A stretch of 64,000 nucleotides of DNA, taken from contig JAHDDW010000009.1 of NCBI GenBank assembly GCA_020629155.1, positions 62,001 to 126,000 of the forward strand, written 5' to 3'. The DNA comes from Acidimicrobiales bacterium. GTDB taxonomy: Bacteria > Actinomycetota > Acidimicrobiia > Acidimicrobiales > SZUA-35. A program made the translations under genes and the position numbers. The notes beneath the pieces are model-generated. The model was not told the DNA's origin, made no database searches, and saw only the letters and a list, made by a program, of their open reading frames with translations. This document shows positions 24,127 through 33,630 of this stretch, in pieces (position 1 is the first letter of the stretch; each line of letters begins with the position of its first letter).

Positions 24127-25404
24127 TTATTGATTCGATGTCGATGCGATAACCGCTGCTACTGTCGTTGTCTCTTGATCCTCAGCGGCTGTATCGGTGA
24201 GTTCAGAGTCGCAATCTTCGTCACCTTGCGGTAGCGAAATAGTTATAATCGGGGCGAGTATCCCGCCTTCTACTGTGGTTGTGGTTTCTTTTACCTCAGC
24301 ATCTTCGCAAGTATCAACCGTGGTTGTGGTTTCTTCTACCGTTGTCTCAACTGTTGTTACAGGTTCAGTAGTGGTCGGTTTGGCAGTTGTAGTTGGTTTC
24401 ACTGTTGTTACAGGCTGTGGCGTCGTTGGGCTTGTTGTGGTCTGCGGCACTGTCGTCGGCGAAGCTGTCGTTTGCTGCTCGGTTGTTTCTGTAGATGCAA
24501 ACGTTGTCACAGGCGTAGCTGTTGTAGGCAACGTTGTCGCGCTTTGTGGCGGTGGAACAATGCTCGGTGAGGTAACAGGTGGTGCTGTCGTCGTCACAAA
24601 AGAAGAAGTACGCTCAGTGGTTACTGTTTTTTCTGTAGAGACTGCAACTGTTCTAGGAACTTCAGTTGTTGTAGGCTTTTCTGTTTCTTTCTTCATCGCT
24701 GTTACTGACTGTTCCATCCGAGGGAAAACGTTGAGGACTTCTTCAGCTTTTTGTTCTTCTTCAGGAGTTTCTTCTTCAACTTCTCTGCTTGTAGTGGGGC
24801 TAGCTAGCTCTTGAGGTGTCACCGAGCTGTTTTTGATGGCGCTGCTGTCGATTGCAGACTCTTGCGCAGATTCTGTAGGGCCAGATTCACGAAACCCTAA
24901 GACCCAAGCTGCTGAAGCAGCAACCGCCACAACGGCGGCAGCAACAACAGCATTCCAGAAGCGCCTACTTCCAGCTACTGAAGAAAAACGAGATTTCTGT
25001 GGGATATTAATATCTTCCAACAGTTGCTGGTTGCCGAAGTAGCCACCTGCGACAGTGCTTGAATCATCTTCGTCTTCGAACTCTGGTTCATATTCGACAT
25101 GACCAAGATAATCATAGTCTGGAATTTCTGCGACTACGTCAGGTAAATCGTCGGTAAGATTAGAAGAGACAGCAACAGTGTCAGGAGTCACGCCGCCGCC
25201 CCAGAAAGCTTCGGTAACATCAGCCTCTGCAGAAGGCACTATGTGCGTTGTTGTTTCTTCGCTGTTATCAGGAGTTATGGCTGCTAACTGCGAGGTTGGC
25301 TGACTATCTGTAAAGAAATCGTCGAGTTGATTCTCAGGTGCTATTTCGAAATCGCCAAACTGGTCAGGCATATTTTCTGATGGCTCACCGCTATTTTTGG
25401 TCAT
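24127..25404 (-). CDS. Membrane protein with Thr-rich extracellular stalk
   Basis: A 425-aa protein with an acidic cytoplasmic N-terminus (residues 1-148, many Asp/Glu), one helix (WNAVVAAAVVAVAASAAWVL) and a ~250-residue extracellular region. That region is made of Thr/Pro/Val-rich short repeats (TTTxxPTT, VTTV) resembling a mucin-like stalk. It could be O-mannosylated, which some actinobacteria do. Two Cys near the end (TCEDAE and DEDCDSE) might pair. No enzyme domain is seen. Function unknown. Confidence 0.65.
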   Translation of the reverse strand: MTKNSGEPSENMPDQFGDFEIAPENQLDDFFTDSQPTSQLAAITPDNSEETTTHIVPSAEADVTEAFWGGGVTPDTVAVSSNLTDDLPDVVAEIPDYDYLGHVEYEPEFEDEDDSSTVAGGYFGNQQLLEDINIPQKSRFSSVAGSRRFWNAVVAAAVVAVAASAAWVLGFRESGPTESAQESAIDSSAIKNSSVTPQELASPTTSREVEEETPEEEQKAEEVLNVFPRMEQSVTAMKKETEKPTTTEVPRTVAVSTEKTVTTERTSSFVTTTAPPVTSPSIVPPPQSATTLPTTATPVTTFASTETTEQQTTASPTTVPQTTTSPTTPQPVTTVKPTTTAKPTTTEPVTTVETTVEETTTTVDTCEDAEVKETTTTVEGGILAPIITISLPQGDEDCDSELTDTAAEDQETTTVAAVIASTSNQ

Positions 25405-25447
25405 AAATTAAGTCCGCCTTACAAGTCTCTTTATCTATTCTACAGCC

Positions 25448-25453
25448 TAGGCT
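25448..25453 (+). promoter_or_regulatory. -10 element TAGGCT, leaderless spacing
   Basis: TAGGCT ends 7 nt before the ATG at 25461. Confidence 0.5.
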
Positions 25454-25460
25454 TTCACTG

Positions 25461-27326
25461 ATGGGTGACAGCAAGACTAAATTAGGCAGAGTAACTCAAT
25501 CTTTGCATAAAGGTGGTGAGCAACGTGAAGGTCAGATAGAGATGGCCGAAATCGTTGAAAAAGCTATTACTAGTAAAGAAACAGCCTTTATAGAAGCTGG
25601 AACTGGCACTGGCAAATCGTTTGCTTACCTCACACCTGTCGTCGACGCAAAAAAGAAGGCCGTTATAGCAACCGCGACAATTGCGTTACAAAATCAGCTT
25701 CTCGACCAAGATTTACCACAAGTGATAACAGCACTTGAAACAGACACAAAAATAGCTTTATTAAAAGGCAGAAATAACTACATTTGTAATCAAAAACTGA
25801 AAGAATTTACGACAGCGAAAAAAAGCGAACAACTTGATTTAGTAGTCGGCGAAACCAAAAATAAAGATATGAAGATACTCACGAAATGGGCACAAGATAC
25901 TTCCACAGGCGACAAAGAAGACCTGACAATAAGCCCATCGCCACAAGCCTGGAACACGTTATCGATACGTTCCAACGAATGTCCAGGCGCTACACGTTGC
26001 CCATCGGGCGATGTCTGCTTTTCAGAAAAGGCGCGCCATAAAGCATTAGCCGCTGATGTCATCGTGACAAACCATCATTTCTATGGGCTTCATATAGCTT
26101 CTGGAGCGACGCTGCTGCCCGAACATGACGTAGTAGTTTTTGATGAAGCACATCAGCTACCTGAAACGCTCAGCGTAACATGTGGCGCTGAACTTTCTGG
26201 CCCAAAACTTTTTGGGCTCGCGCGCCAGCTACGGCGAGTGCTGGTCAAAGAGCCCCTCGTCGAAGAAATAGATGAAGCCGCTGGGCGCCTAGAAGACATT
26301 TTAGAACCAGTTGCTGGCACAACAGTGGAACGCACCGCAGAGTTATCGACCGCTCTTATTGCAAGCCGAACGTTGGCAGAAAAAGCTATTGCTCTGCTTC
26401 GCAAACTGACAGTGAAAGACGGCAGCGATACCGCTGCGAAAATATCGCGCGCTACAAATAGTGCAACTTCTTTAATAGATACAGTCGACCAGATTATGAG
26501 CGCAAGCGACGACGACGTGTTGTGGGTTGATGCAAGCTATGCAACATGCGTTTTGCGGTTGACGCCTCTTTGGATTGGCGATCAGCTACAAAAATATGTT
26601 TGCGACGATGCCTCAACTATCTTTACAAGCGCGACGATGAGCGACGCCATCGCTCAGCAGCTTGTTGTTGGCGAAACCGAAGTTAAACGGGTTGGTTCTC
26701 CTTTCGATTATAAGAAAGCTGGGCTCCTTTACTGCGCTACCCATTTACCCGCGCCTTCTCACAAAAACTTTCGAGAAGAATGCCACAAAGAGATCCTAAG
26801 CTTAGCTGCCGCGTCGAAAGGACGAGCTTTATGCCTTTTTACAAGCTACTCAGCGATGAAACAGGCCCATGAAGCGTTCGAAGACAGCCCCCATACATTG
26901 TTTTTACAAGGCGAGATGCCCAAAGGCAAACTTATAGAGGCTTTCAAAGCTGCACCAAACGCCTTGCTTCTAGCAACGCTGTCTTTTTGGCAAGGCATTG
27001 ATATTCCAGGGCCTGCGTTAAGTCTTGTTACTATTGACCGGATCCCCTTTCCTCGTCCTGACGAGCCAGTGAACCAAGCACGTCGCGACAAAGCAGGGCG
27101 TACTGCTTTTATGACTGTTGATCTGCCTAGAGCACAAATATTGTTAGCACAAGCTGCAGGTCGACTATTGCGACGTCAAGATGACCGAGGCGTTGTTGCT
27201 GTTCTAGATTCTCGCTTGGCGACCAAAAAAAGTTATCGCTGGGAACTTATACATGCGCTGCCGCCATTTACACGAACAAGCAACAAACAACAAGTCTTAG
27301 ATTTTCTAGAAGAATTAGTAGCCTAG
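25461..27326 (+). CDS. DinG/YoaA-type iron-sulfur DNA helicase
   Basis: A 621-aa superfamily 2 helicase of the XPD/DinG group. Walker A is EAGTGTGKSFAYLTPVV; the DEAH box is VVFDEAHQLPETL. Four cysteines that can hold a 4Fe-4S cluster are in YICNQKL, ECPGATRCPSGDVCFSEK. The C-terminal motif VI is QAAGRLLRRQDDRG. There is no N-terminal exonuclease domain. The family unwinds DNA 5'->3' and clears R-loops or damaged forks. Its 3' end overlaps that of convergent era by 12 bp. It has its own leaderless promoter. Confidence 0.88.
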   Translation: MGDSKTKLGRVTQSLHKGGEQREGQIEMAEIVEKAITSKETAFIEAGTGTGKSFAYLTPVVDAKKKAVIATATIALQNQLLDQDLPQVITALETDTKIALLKGRNNYICNQKLKEFTTAKKSEQLDLVVGETKNKDMKILTKWAQDTSTGDKEDLTISPSPQAWNTLSIRSNECPGATRCPSGDVCFSEKARHKALAADVIVTNHHFYGLHIASGATLLPEHDVVVFDEAHQLPETLSVTCGAELSGPKLFGLARQLRRVLVKEPLVEEIDEAAGRLEDILEPVAGTTVERTAELSTALIASRTLAEKAIALLRKLTVKDGSDTAAKISRATNSATSLIDTVDQIMSASDDDVLWVDASYATCVLRLTPLWIGDQLQKYVCDDASTIFTSATMSDAIAQQLVVGETEVKRVGSPFDYKKAGLLYCATHLPAPSHKNFREECHKEILSLAAASKGRALCLFTSYSAMKQAHEAFEDSPHTLFLQGEMPKGKLIEAFKAAPNALLLATLSFWQGIDIPGPALSLVTIDRIPFPRPDEPVNQARRDKAGRTAFMTVDLPRAQILLAQAAGRLLRRQDDRGVVAVLDSRLATKKSYRWELIHALPPFTRTSNKQQVLDFLEELVA

Positions 27327-28175
27327 GCGGGTTATTTCAGATGGGCGTTGCTGCCAGTTTTTGTTGACTTTTACCATCAGCTCTAGATACGCGCCTTTTT
27401 TCATTGAACGGCGTACAGACGACCCAACTTTTTTGAGCACTTGCCCACCTTTACCGATGACAATAGCCTTTTGAGATTCACGTTCAACCAGAATTTCGAC
27501 CTTGACAACAGGCCACTCCCAGGATACAACTCGTGTTGCAATTGAATGTGGCAGTTCTTCTTTCGCGATATGCAAAAGCTGTTCACGAACTAGTTCAGCC
27601 ACCATAAAAGCGTCTTCTTTATCAGAAATCATCCCTTCAGGAAACCATCTAGGCCCTGGCGGCATTTGTGCAAGTAAATAGTCAACAAGTGGGGTAACAT
27701 TTTTGCCTGTGAAAGCTGAAAGAGGGAAATACTCTTGAAAGTTATGTTCCGAAACAATTTCTAGCTGTTTCACAATTTTTTCGGGAGCGAGGCCATCTAT
27801 CTTGTTGAGGACAATAACTGTTTTCTGAGGGTCTAGCTCTTGCAAAAGAAACTCATCACCACGACCAAAACCAGATTTCGCGTCAATAATGAAACAAACA
27901 ACGTCAACATCTTTACGCGCCTCAGCAGCTGACTCATTTAATCTTGTCCCCAACGGTGTTCTTGGTTTTGAAATACCTGGCGTGTCAACAAAAACAATTT
28001 GACTAGACTCTCGATTTAGAACCCCGTTTATCCTATGTCTTGTTGTTTGCGCTTTGTTCGAAACAATTGAGACTTTCTGATCTAAGATCTGGTTTAGTAA
28101 CGTTGATTTTCCAACATTAGGCCTGCCTGTTAAAGCAACAAACCCAGACGTAAACTCTTTTACCTCATCTGTCAT
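27315..28175 (-). CDS. era: GTPase Era
   Basis: A 286-aa GTPase. G1 is GRPNVGKSTLLN, G2/switch I has TTRHRINGVL, G3 is DTPGIS, G4 is NKID. The C-terminal KH domain contains VIGKGGQVLKKVGSSVRRSM. Era binds 16S rRNA and helps 30S maturation. Its ATG overlaps the corC-like stop by 4 bp, making it the last gene of the phoH-ybeY-corC-era operon. Confidence 0.95.
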   Translation of the reverse strand: MTDEVKEFTSGFVALTGRPNVGKSTLLNQILDQKVSIVSNKAQTTRHRINGVLNRESSQIVFVDTPGISKPRTPLGTRLNESAAEARKDVDVVCFIIDAKSGFGRGDEFLLQELDPQKTVIVLNKIDGLAPEKIVKQLEIVSEHNFQEYFPLSAFTGKNVTPLVDYLLAQMPPGPRWFPEGMISDKEDAFMVAELVREQLLHIAKEELPHSIATRVVSWEWPVVKVEILVERESQKAIVIGKGGQVLKKVGSSVRRSMKKGAYLELMVKVNKNWQQRPSEITRLGY

Positions 28176-29473
28176 GTACTATCCTCATCGCCTTCAGCAG
28201 AAGCAGACTCGATATTTTTGAGCTGAATCCGTGTAATCCTTCGACCTTGCAGCCTCACCACTTTTAGAACACAATCAGAAAAGGTGCAGGTTTCGCCCTT
28301 ACCTGGCACACGGCCAAACGTATCAAAGACAAGACCGCCAACAGTATCCCACGGACCTGTCGGCAGTGTCGTTCCTGCTAAATCGTTTAGTTCGTCTACC
28401 ATAATGCGAGCGTCGACCTCTAACGTGCCGTCAAGCTGACGTTCGACTAACGGCTCCTCAGTGTCGTACTCATCAACAATTTCTCCAACAATTTCTTCGA
28501 TCAGATCTTCTAGTGTGACAAGACCAGCGATTCCGCCATATTCATCGACAGCGATAGCCATATGGAACTTTTCCTGCTGCATCTCTTTGAGAAGTTCGGC
28601 AACCTTTTTGGTTTCAGGCACAAACCGCGAGGGTCGAAGCAAACTTTGAATAGGTTCATCAGAACTGCCAGCGATATCAGCTTTAATCAGATCTTTCACA
28701 TAGATAAGCCCCACAACATCGTCAACGTTTTCTTCAACAACAGGCAAGCGAGAAAACCCAACAGCAGTTGCTTCTTGCAAAGCGTCAGCCACTCTCAGAG
28801 AGCTAACAATAGTTGTCATGTCGGTGCGAGGCATCATAACTTCACGCACAATGGTGTCACCAAATTCGATGACAGATTCTATTAGGTCTCGCTCTTGCGG
28901 TTCTAACACCTCGTCTTCGACTGCAACATCAGCCAGGGCGAGAAATTCTTCGGGGAGAGAAAACGGCCCTTGCTGCAAACCGCCACCTGGAACGATTGCG
29001 TTAGTTAAACGAATGAGAAGTTGCGAAGCAAAACGCATCGGCAACGCTCTGAGCAACACATCTAGCGGGCGAGCAAGCGCCAAAGCCACAGCGTCTGCAT
29101 GTAGAATAGCTAAAGTCCGTGGCACCGACTCGGCAATAACAAAAACAAAAATGATGTTTAGAACAACAGCAAGCGCAGACCAAGGCGGCAGAAAAAATTT
29201 AATCGCCAGAAAAGTCACAAGCGCTGTTTGAAATAGCTGCGACAAAAGCCCAAGTAAACGTAACGCGTTCCGAGTAACGTGAGAGCTGGTAACTAGCCGG
29301 TTAAGCGAAGCAACTTTCTTAGTGCCAACAGTTTCTGCTAACGCTTCGACACGTACCCGATTAAGCCGCGAAAGCGCTTCTTCCAACGCAACAACAGCCA
29401 ATGAGAAACACAACAAAGACAACAAAAGAATGATAAGCAGGCTATCTACTGCTGTGAATCCAACTGCTTTCAT
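28172..29473 (-). CDS. CorC/HlyC-type CNNM-CBS membrane protein
   Basis: A 433-aa protein: an N-terminal membrane domain of about four helices (residues 1-140), a pair of CBS domains (IVREVMMPRTDMTTI..., AIAVDEYGGIAGLVTLEDLI) and a C-terminal CorC_HlyC domain (GPWDTVGGLVFDTFGRVPGKG). The family is linked to Mg2+/Co2+ efflux or tolerance. It lies between ybeY and era with 4-bp overlaps on both sides, a position conserved in actinobacteria. Confidence 0.9.
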   Translation of the reverse strand: MKAVGFTAVDSLLIILLLSLLCFSLAVVALEEALSRLNRVRVEALAETVGTKKVASLNRLVTSSHVTRNALRLLGLLSQLFQTALVTFLAIKFFLPPWSALAVVLNIIFVFVIAESVPRTLAILHADAVALALARPLDVLLRALPMRFASQLLIRLTNAIVPGGGLQQGPFSLPEEFLALADVAVEDEVLEPQERDLIESVIEFGDTIVREVMMPRTDMTTIVSSLRVADALQEATAVGFSRLPVVEENVDDVVGLIYVKDLIKADIAGSSDEPIQSLLRPSRFVPETKKVAELLKEMQQEKFHMAIAVDEYGGIAGLVTLEDLIEEIVGEIVDEYDTEEPLVERQLDGTLEVDARIMVDELNDLAGTTLPTGPWDTVGGLVFDTFGRVPGKGETCTFSDCVLKVVRLQGRRITRIQLKNIESASAEGDEDST

Positions 29474-30012
29474 TGGTTTGCTCTGCGTTCATAGCCAACG
29501 GCTTTTAAAAGAGTTCGTTCTTTCGCTTCCATCTGTTCTCGATCGTGCGCTTCTTGATGATCATATCCAAGGACATGTAACACCCCGTGAATTAGCAGCA
29601 AAGAAATTTCTGACTCTGTTGGCATATCAAACTGGACTGCTTGCTCATTGGCACGCTCTACGTTGATAACTACATCGCCTAGCAAAATAGCTTCGAGATG
29701 GGCAACGGTTTCGATGTCACCTTTCGCTTGCCCAGAGGTTGCAGGTATATCGATTGGAAACGCTAAAACGTCGGTGGGTCCTTCTTTGCCCATATGTTCT
29801 TGATTCAGCCCAGCAATCTCTTCACTTGTGATGAAAGCTACGTCAAGTTGCCCAGCAGAAACATTTTCCGATGCCAAAACAGCTGCCGCTAGCTGCGCCC
29901 AATGAGAAAGCGCTTTGAGCGAAGAGTCGCCAGAGCGGTTACGCACACAAACACTCAAATTGCCGTTCTGAAGGGTGACTTCATCCATGATTTTGTTTGG
30001 TTGTGTCTTCAT
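29470..30012 (-). CDS. ybeY: Endoribonuclease YbeY
   Basis: A 180-aa metalloprotein. The zinc motif LLIHGVLHVLGYDHQE (His-x3-His-x5-His) is intact, preceded by the EIAGLNQEHMGKEGPTDVLA block. YbeY matures the 3' end of 16S rRNA and takes part in ribosome quality control. The ATG overlaps the phoH stop and the stop overlaps the next gene, so translation is probably coupled. Confidence 0.94.
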   Translation of the reverse strand: MKTQPNKIMDEVTLQNGNLSVCVRNRSGDSSLKALSHWAQLAAAVLASENVSAGQLDVAFITSEEIAGLNQEHMGKEGPTDVLAFPIDIPATSGQAKGDIETVAHLEAILLGDVVINVERANEQAVQFDMPTESEISLLLIHGVLHVLGYDHQEAHDREQMEAKERTLLKAVGYERRANQ

Positions 30013-30950
30013 CGGTTTGTGTCCTGATGAGATTCATAGGCATCAACAATATCTTGCACAATGCGGTGGCGAACCACGTCTTGCGACGTTAGTTTAGAAA
30101 AGCCAACACCTTCGACGGAAGACAAAATACTTTCCAGACCAGCTAAACCGCTTTTACCGTTTGCAATATCTAGTTGTGTTCTATCTCCAGTAATAACTGC
30201 TTTAGAACCGAACCCGATACGTGTAAGAAACATCATCATTTGTTGCGGCGACGTATTTTGTGCCTCATCAAGAATAATAAAACTGTTATTTAATGTGCGG
30301 CCACGCATAAACGCTAGCGGCGCAACTTCAACAACATTATCGTTAAACAGTTGTGTCATTTTTTCGGCACCGACAAGGTCGGAAAGAGCATCATACAGAG
30401 GCCGTAGGAAAGGGTCAACTTTCGACATTAGATCACCTGGAAGATAGCCTAACCTCTCGCCTGCTTCGACCGCAGGACGAGTAAGTAGGATGCGACCGAC
30501 TTCTTTATTTTGCAACGCACGCACAGCACAAGCAACCGCAAGCCAGCTTTTCCCAGTCCCAGCAGGGCCTATACCAAATGTCACCATGTTTTTGCTGATG
30601 CAATCTAAATACTTTTTCTGTCCAGCTGTTTTAGGAACAACAGGTTTGCCAGTTGCCGTCGTCAGAATTTGATCAGTGAATATTTTCGCTGGGCTGTCTG
30701 AAGAACGAACCATAGTGATAGAACGACGCACCTTCTCTTTATCCAGCAACTGGCCACTTTCTAACACAGCAATCATTTCTGCGACGACCTCAGCGGCAAG
30801 AGCAGATTCTGGCCCAGTTATGTTTATTTCATTACCGCGTACATTGATTTGAGCCTGCAACCCATCTTCTAGAATCCGCAAATATGTATCTTGTTCGCCT
30901 ACGAGTGACGCTACAAGGCGATTATCTTGAACTTGGATCTTGTTAGACAT
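30009..30950 (-). CDS. phoH: PhoH-like ATPase
   Basis: A 313-aa PhoH-family protein. Residues 1-100 are a KH-like N-terminal domain; the P-loop is FGIGPAGTGKSWLAVACAVR; Walker B is FIILDEAQNTSPQQ. The RPAVEAGERLGYLPGDL block is diagnostic. Members are ATPases, probably RNA helicase-like, and are coupled to YbeY across bacteria. A TATGCT -10 ends 9 nt before the ATG, so the leader would be very short. It heads the phoH-ybeY-corC-era operon. Confidence 0.92.
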   Translation of the reverse strand: MSNKIQVQDNRLVASLVGEQDTYLRILEDGLQAQINVRGNEINITGPESALAAEVVAEMIAVLESGQLLDKEKVRRSITMVRSSDSPAKIFTDQILTTATGKPVVPKTAGQKKYLDCISKNMVTFGIGPAGTGKSWLAVACAVRALQNKEVGRILLTRPAVEAGERLGYLPGDLMSKVDPFLRPLYDALSDLVGAEKMTQLFNDNVVEVAPLAFMRGRTLNNSFIILDEAQNTSPQQMMMFLTRIGFGSKAVITGDRTQLDIANGKSGLAGLESILSSVEGVGFSKLTSQDVVRHRIVQDIVDAYESHQDTNR

Positions 30951-31058
30951 AAGACTTTAAGCATAAAGGAGCCACAACAAAAAAATCAGAACATATCATT
31001 TTGTTGTACATCCTTCAATTATTTCTATCTGCCAGTGAGTAGCACAACGTTTAACAGC

Positions 31059-31586
31059 TCATGCTCGTGTGAGCTTCAGGTCGGCAAGGCGGTCTAGAAC
31101 AAAGTCTATTTCAACGCCAAGAATGCAGGCAACAGCACGAAGGTCATCTTTACGTATAGTAAGAACTTTGCCGTTAAAATCTTGCCGCTGTACCTGAATC
31201 ATAGAAAGGTAGCGGCCTAACATTTCACCCTCAGGTCCTGGGATTTCTTCTAAATGAGCTAGGTCTAGAAGAATACCGCCAATGGCGTGCGTCGAATCTG
31301 TAAGGTCAAGAACATCTGATGAACGTCCACTCGAAACAGAAGAACGTGGTAGGAGCTGGTCAACTGGGACATTGTAATAGGTAGCTAGCCGATGCAGCCG
31401 TGGAACCGAGATAGCGCGTTCACCGCGTTCATATGCGCCGAGAACCGACGCTTTGAACTCGTGGTCAGACTGAGACTCAACATCTTGCAGCGACATCCGT
31501 TTCTGTCGACGGATTGCTCGCAAACGTTCACCAACCTTTTGGCTGTACTCAGAGTCAGTCCCTAGCTCTGACTCATTAACACTCAT
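31059..31586 (-). CDS. bldD: BldD-like XRE regulator with c-di-GMP signature
   Basis: A 175-aa protein. The N-terminal helix-turn-helix has VGERLRAIRRQKRMSLQDVE, YERGERAISVPRLHRLATYY. The C-terminal domain contains RQDFNGKVLTIRKDD, which fits RxD-X8-RxxD, the cyclic di-GMP binding signature of Streptomyces BldD (167 aa, similar layout). BldD dimers held by tetrameric c-di-GMP repress developmental genes. With GGDEF genes in the same window, a c-di-GMP-controlled regulon here is plausible by inference. The ATG at 31586 has a GGAAG about 11 nt upstream. A second ATG lies in no better context. Confidence 0.88.
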   Translation of the reverse strand: MSVNESELGTDSEYSQKVGERLRAIRRQKRMSLQDVESQSDHEFKASVLGAYERGERAISVPRLHRLATYYNVPVDQLLPRSSVSSGRSSDVLDLTDSTHAIGGILLDLAHLEEIPGPEGEMLGRYLSMIQVQRQDFNGKVLTIRKDDLRAVACILGVEIDFVLDRLADLKLTRA

Positions 31587-31759
31587 ATCTGCCTACTTCC
31601 AATTGATTCGTTGCGGCTCCCAGCAACCAAGGTATACCTCACGGAGAGCAAGGTCAACCACTGCCAGTGATATTTTTAGCGCAGCGTCCGAGGTGCCTTT
31701 GATAACGTATATAAACTACCTCGATAGGTATTACTTTTTATCGGATCATTTTGCTAAGA
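31587..31759. promoter_or_regulatory. Intergenic region upstream of the bldD-like gene
   Basis: About 170 bp without a gene. It holds GGTATACC and a small palindrome TACCT-CGAT-AGGTA followed by a T-rich run. These could be autoregulatory BldD sites, but no match to the Streptomyces BldD box was verified. Confidence 0.3.
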
Positions 31760-31836
31760 AACCGCTAAAAGCTGTGTGCTAACGCACCAAGCGCAGCGGG
31801 TACACACTGGGCATCTACAATTTTTAAAGATGTCCT
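31760..31836 (-). repeat. 77-bp dispersed intergenic repeat, copy B
   Basis: Matches copy A (6497-6573) at 60 of 77 positions without gaps. On the minus strand it covers the last codons and stop of rsmE, then CCGCT...AGCGG (31795-31799 with 31762-31766) and TTTCTT. An inner stem GTGC-GTTA-GCAC is perfect. Confidence 0.7.
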
Positions 31837-32492
31837 ATATGTTGTGCTATAGCAGCAGCTGTGATGGCGGCTGTTTCAGCTCGCAGAATATTGCCTGGCA
31901 ATGCCACAAGTTCACCAGCAGCCTTCTCATCATCGCTAAAACCTCCTTCTGGACCGATACAGATCGACCGATCTTCAGCTGTGATTTGACGACCTTCAGG
32001 ATCGGCAAGAACAACAGTCGACATAGCGAGAGAAGACAGCAACGTTACTGGCTCAATAGTGGGGATGTAAAGTGTTCGCGATTGCATTGCTGCTTCCCTG
32101 GCAACTAAACAAAATTTCTCATAATTCTTACTAGCTTTCCGTTCATCCCACCGCACAACTGAGCGCTGCGTTATAAGTGGAATGATTCTAGCAACTCCTA
32201 GTTCAGTAAGTTTTTGCACAATAAAATCTGGCCGCACGTTTTTCACTGGTGTGAAACACACAGTAATGGTAGCGCTGCGTTCGCTAAAGGTAGGTTCGTG
32301 TACCAGTTCAGGCTCTGGAGCAAAGCGAGCTTCAACCCAGTTGCCTACACCGTCGCTTAGCGTAATCGCTGCGCCTTCTTTGAGACGAAGCGATTTAGCG
32401 CCATGCCGATAGTCGACGTCACTGAGAACAGGTACCGCTAGATCATCTACAAAAAATAGTTGCCGTTTGCGCACCAAAGCAAGATGGCTCAT
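31824..32492 (-). CDS. rsmE: 16S rRNA m3U1498 methyltransferase
   Basis: A 222-aa SPOUT methyltransferase. An N-terminal PUA-like domain (SHLALVRKRQLFFVDD) is followed by the knotted SAM-binding domain with CIGPEGGFSDDE and PGNILRAETAAITAAAIA. RsmE methylates U1498 of 16S rRNA in the 30S subunit. The ATG overlaps the dnaJ stop (TAATG), giving the actinobacterial hrcA-dnaJ-rsmE order. Confidence 0.93.
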   Translation of the reverse strand: MSHLALVRKRQLFFVDDLAVPVLSDVDYRHGAKSLRLKEGAAITLSDGVGNWVEARFAPEPELVHEPTFSERSATITVCFTPVKNVRPDFIVQKLTELGVARIIPLITQRSVVRWDERKASKNYEKFCLVAREAAMQSRTLYIPTIEPVTLLSSLAMSTVVLADPEGRQITAEDRSICIGPEGGFSDDEKAAGELVALPGNILRAETAAITAAAIAQHIGHL

Positions 32493-33625
32493 TACGCAAA
32501 CTTAGACTTAAATTTCCCGATTTTTTCGAATAGACCTTCGCCAGGTTCGCTGACTTCTTCTTCGCGGTCTTCGGCGAATTCTCGCAGCAACTGCTCCTGC
32601 TTGTCTGATAGGTCGGTTGGCGTATCAACAATAAGCGTTAACTTTAGGCTGCCTCTACTGCCGCCGCCTTGCAAACGAGGGACACCTTTACCTTTGAAGG
32701 TATAAACATGGCCTGTTTGCGCACCAGGTTTAATTGCCACCTCAATGGCTTCATCAATGGATTCAAAACTCACGACAGCGCCAAGAGCAGCTTGGGTCAC
32801 TGGCACATGAATTTCGGCGAACAAATCGTTGCCTTCACGAGCAAAAACCGGGTGATCTTCAATTCGAACTTGCACATACAAGTCGCCTGCGCCGCCGCCT
32901 CTGCGACCGACCGCACCTTTGCCTGTTAGCCGAAGTGTTGCGCCTAGACCAACGCCAGCAGGAATGTCGACGCTATAGGTTGCGTCTTGCACTTTGCGGC
33001 CTTCACCAGAGCACTCTTTGCATGGCGATTCAACAATTTGCCCTTCGCCAGCGCAACGAGGGCACGCACCAGTTGTTACCATCTGACCTAAAATAGATTG
33101 TCGAACTTGACGAATTTGGCCTGTTCCAGAACATTGATCACACTTGTTAGTGCCAGATCCAGGCTCGGCTCCAGTAGCTTCACACGGATCACACGATAAA
33201 GCTGTCTGTACGTTAACTTTCTTAGTGGCGCCACCAATAACATCTTCGAGCGAAAGGTCAACAACTGTTTCAAGGTCGATACCTTGACTTGCACGGCTTG
33301 CACCGCCGCCGCCACCTTGCGAAAATCCAGAATTCGTGAAGAAAGCATCGAAAAGATCACCAAAACCGCCGCCAGCAAACGGGTCGCCAGCACCACCGCC
33401 AGCCGAACGGCCAGAAGCGGTTGTACCGAAACGATCATAGCTCGAACGTTTCTGTGGGTCGCTTAGCACTTCATACGCTTCAGCAACTTCTTTAAACCTA
33501 GTTTCTGCTTCTTTATCGTCTGGGTTAGCGTCTGGGTGCAGTTCACGCGCCAACTTACGATACGATCGTTTAATCTCATCTTGTGAAGCAGACTTGTCCA
33601 CTCCTAGCGATTTGTAATAATCCAC
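32492..33625 (-). CDS. dnaJ: Chaperone DnaJ (DnaJ2 type)
   Basis: A 377-aa type I Hsp40. The J domain carries HPD in [12 protein letters not shown]; a Gly/Phe-rich stretch spans residues ~75-110. Four zinc-finger repeats follow: [32 protein letters not shown]; the first is slightly off consensus. Substrate-binding domains complete the protein. It delivers clients to DnaK and stimulates its ATPase. It sits 5 bp downstream of hrcA and is probably under HrcA control with it. Confidence 0.94.
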   Translation of the reverse strand: MDYYKSLGVDKSASQDEIKRSYRKLARELHPDANPDDKEAETRFKEVAEAYEVLSDPQKRSSYDRFGTTASGRSAGGGAGDPFAGGGFGDLFDAFFTNSGFSQGGGGGASRASQGIDLETVVDLSLEDVIGGATKKVNVQTALSCDPCEATGAEPGSGTNKCDQCSGTGQIRQVRQSILGQMVTTGACPRCAGEGQIVESPCKECSGEGRKVQDATYSVDIPAGVGLGATLRLTGKGAVGRRGGGAGDLYVQVRIEDHPVFAREGNDLFAEIHVPVTQAALGAVVSFESIDEAIEVAIKPGAQTGHVYTFKGKGVPRLQGGGSRGSLKLTLIVDTPTDLSDKQEQLLREFAEDREEEVSEPGEGLFEKIGKFKSKFA

Positions 33626-33630
33626 AACGA

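Noticed and set aside
24197-24814. 205-aa Val/Ser-rich frame opposite the Thr-rich protein
   Set aside because: Its composition is the mirror of Thr/Pro codon repeats on the minus strand (ACA/ACC read backwards give TGT/GGT). It is a shadow of the repetitive gene.
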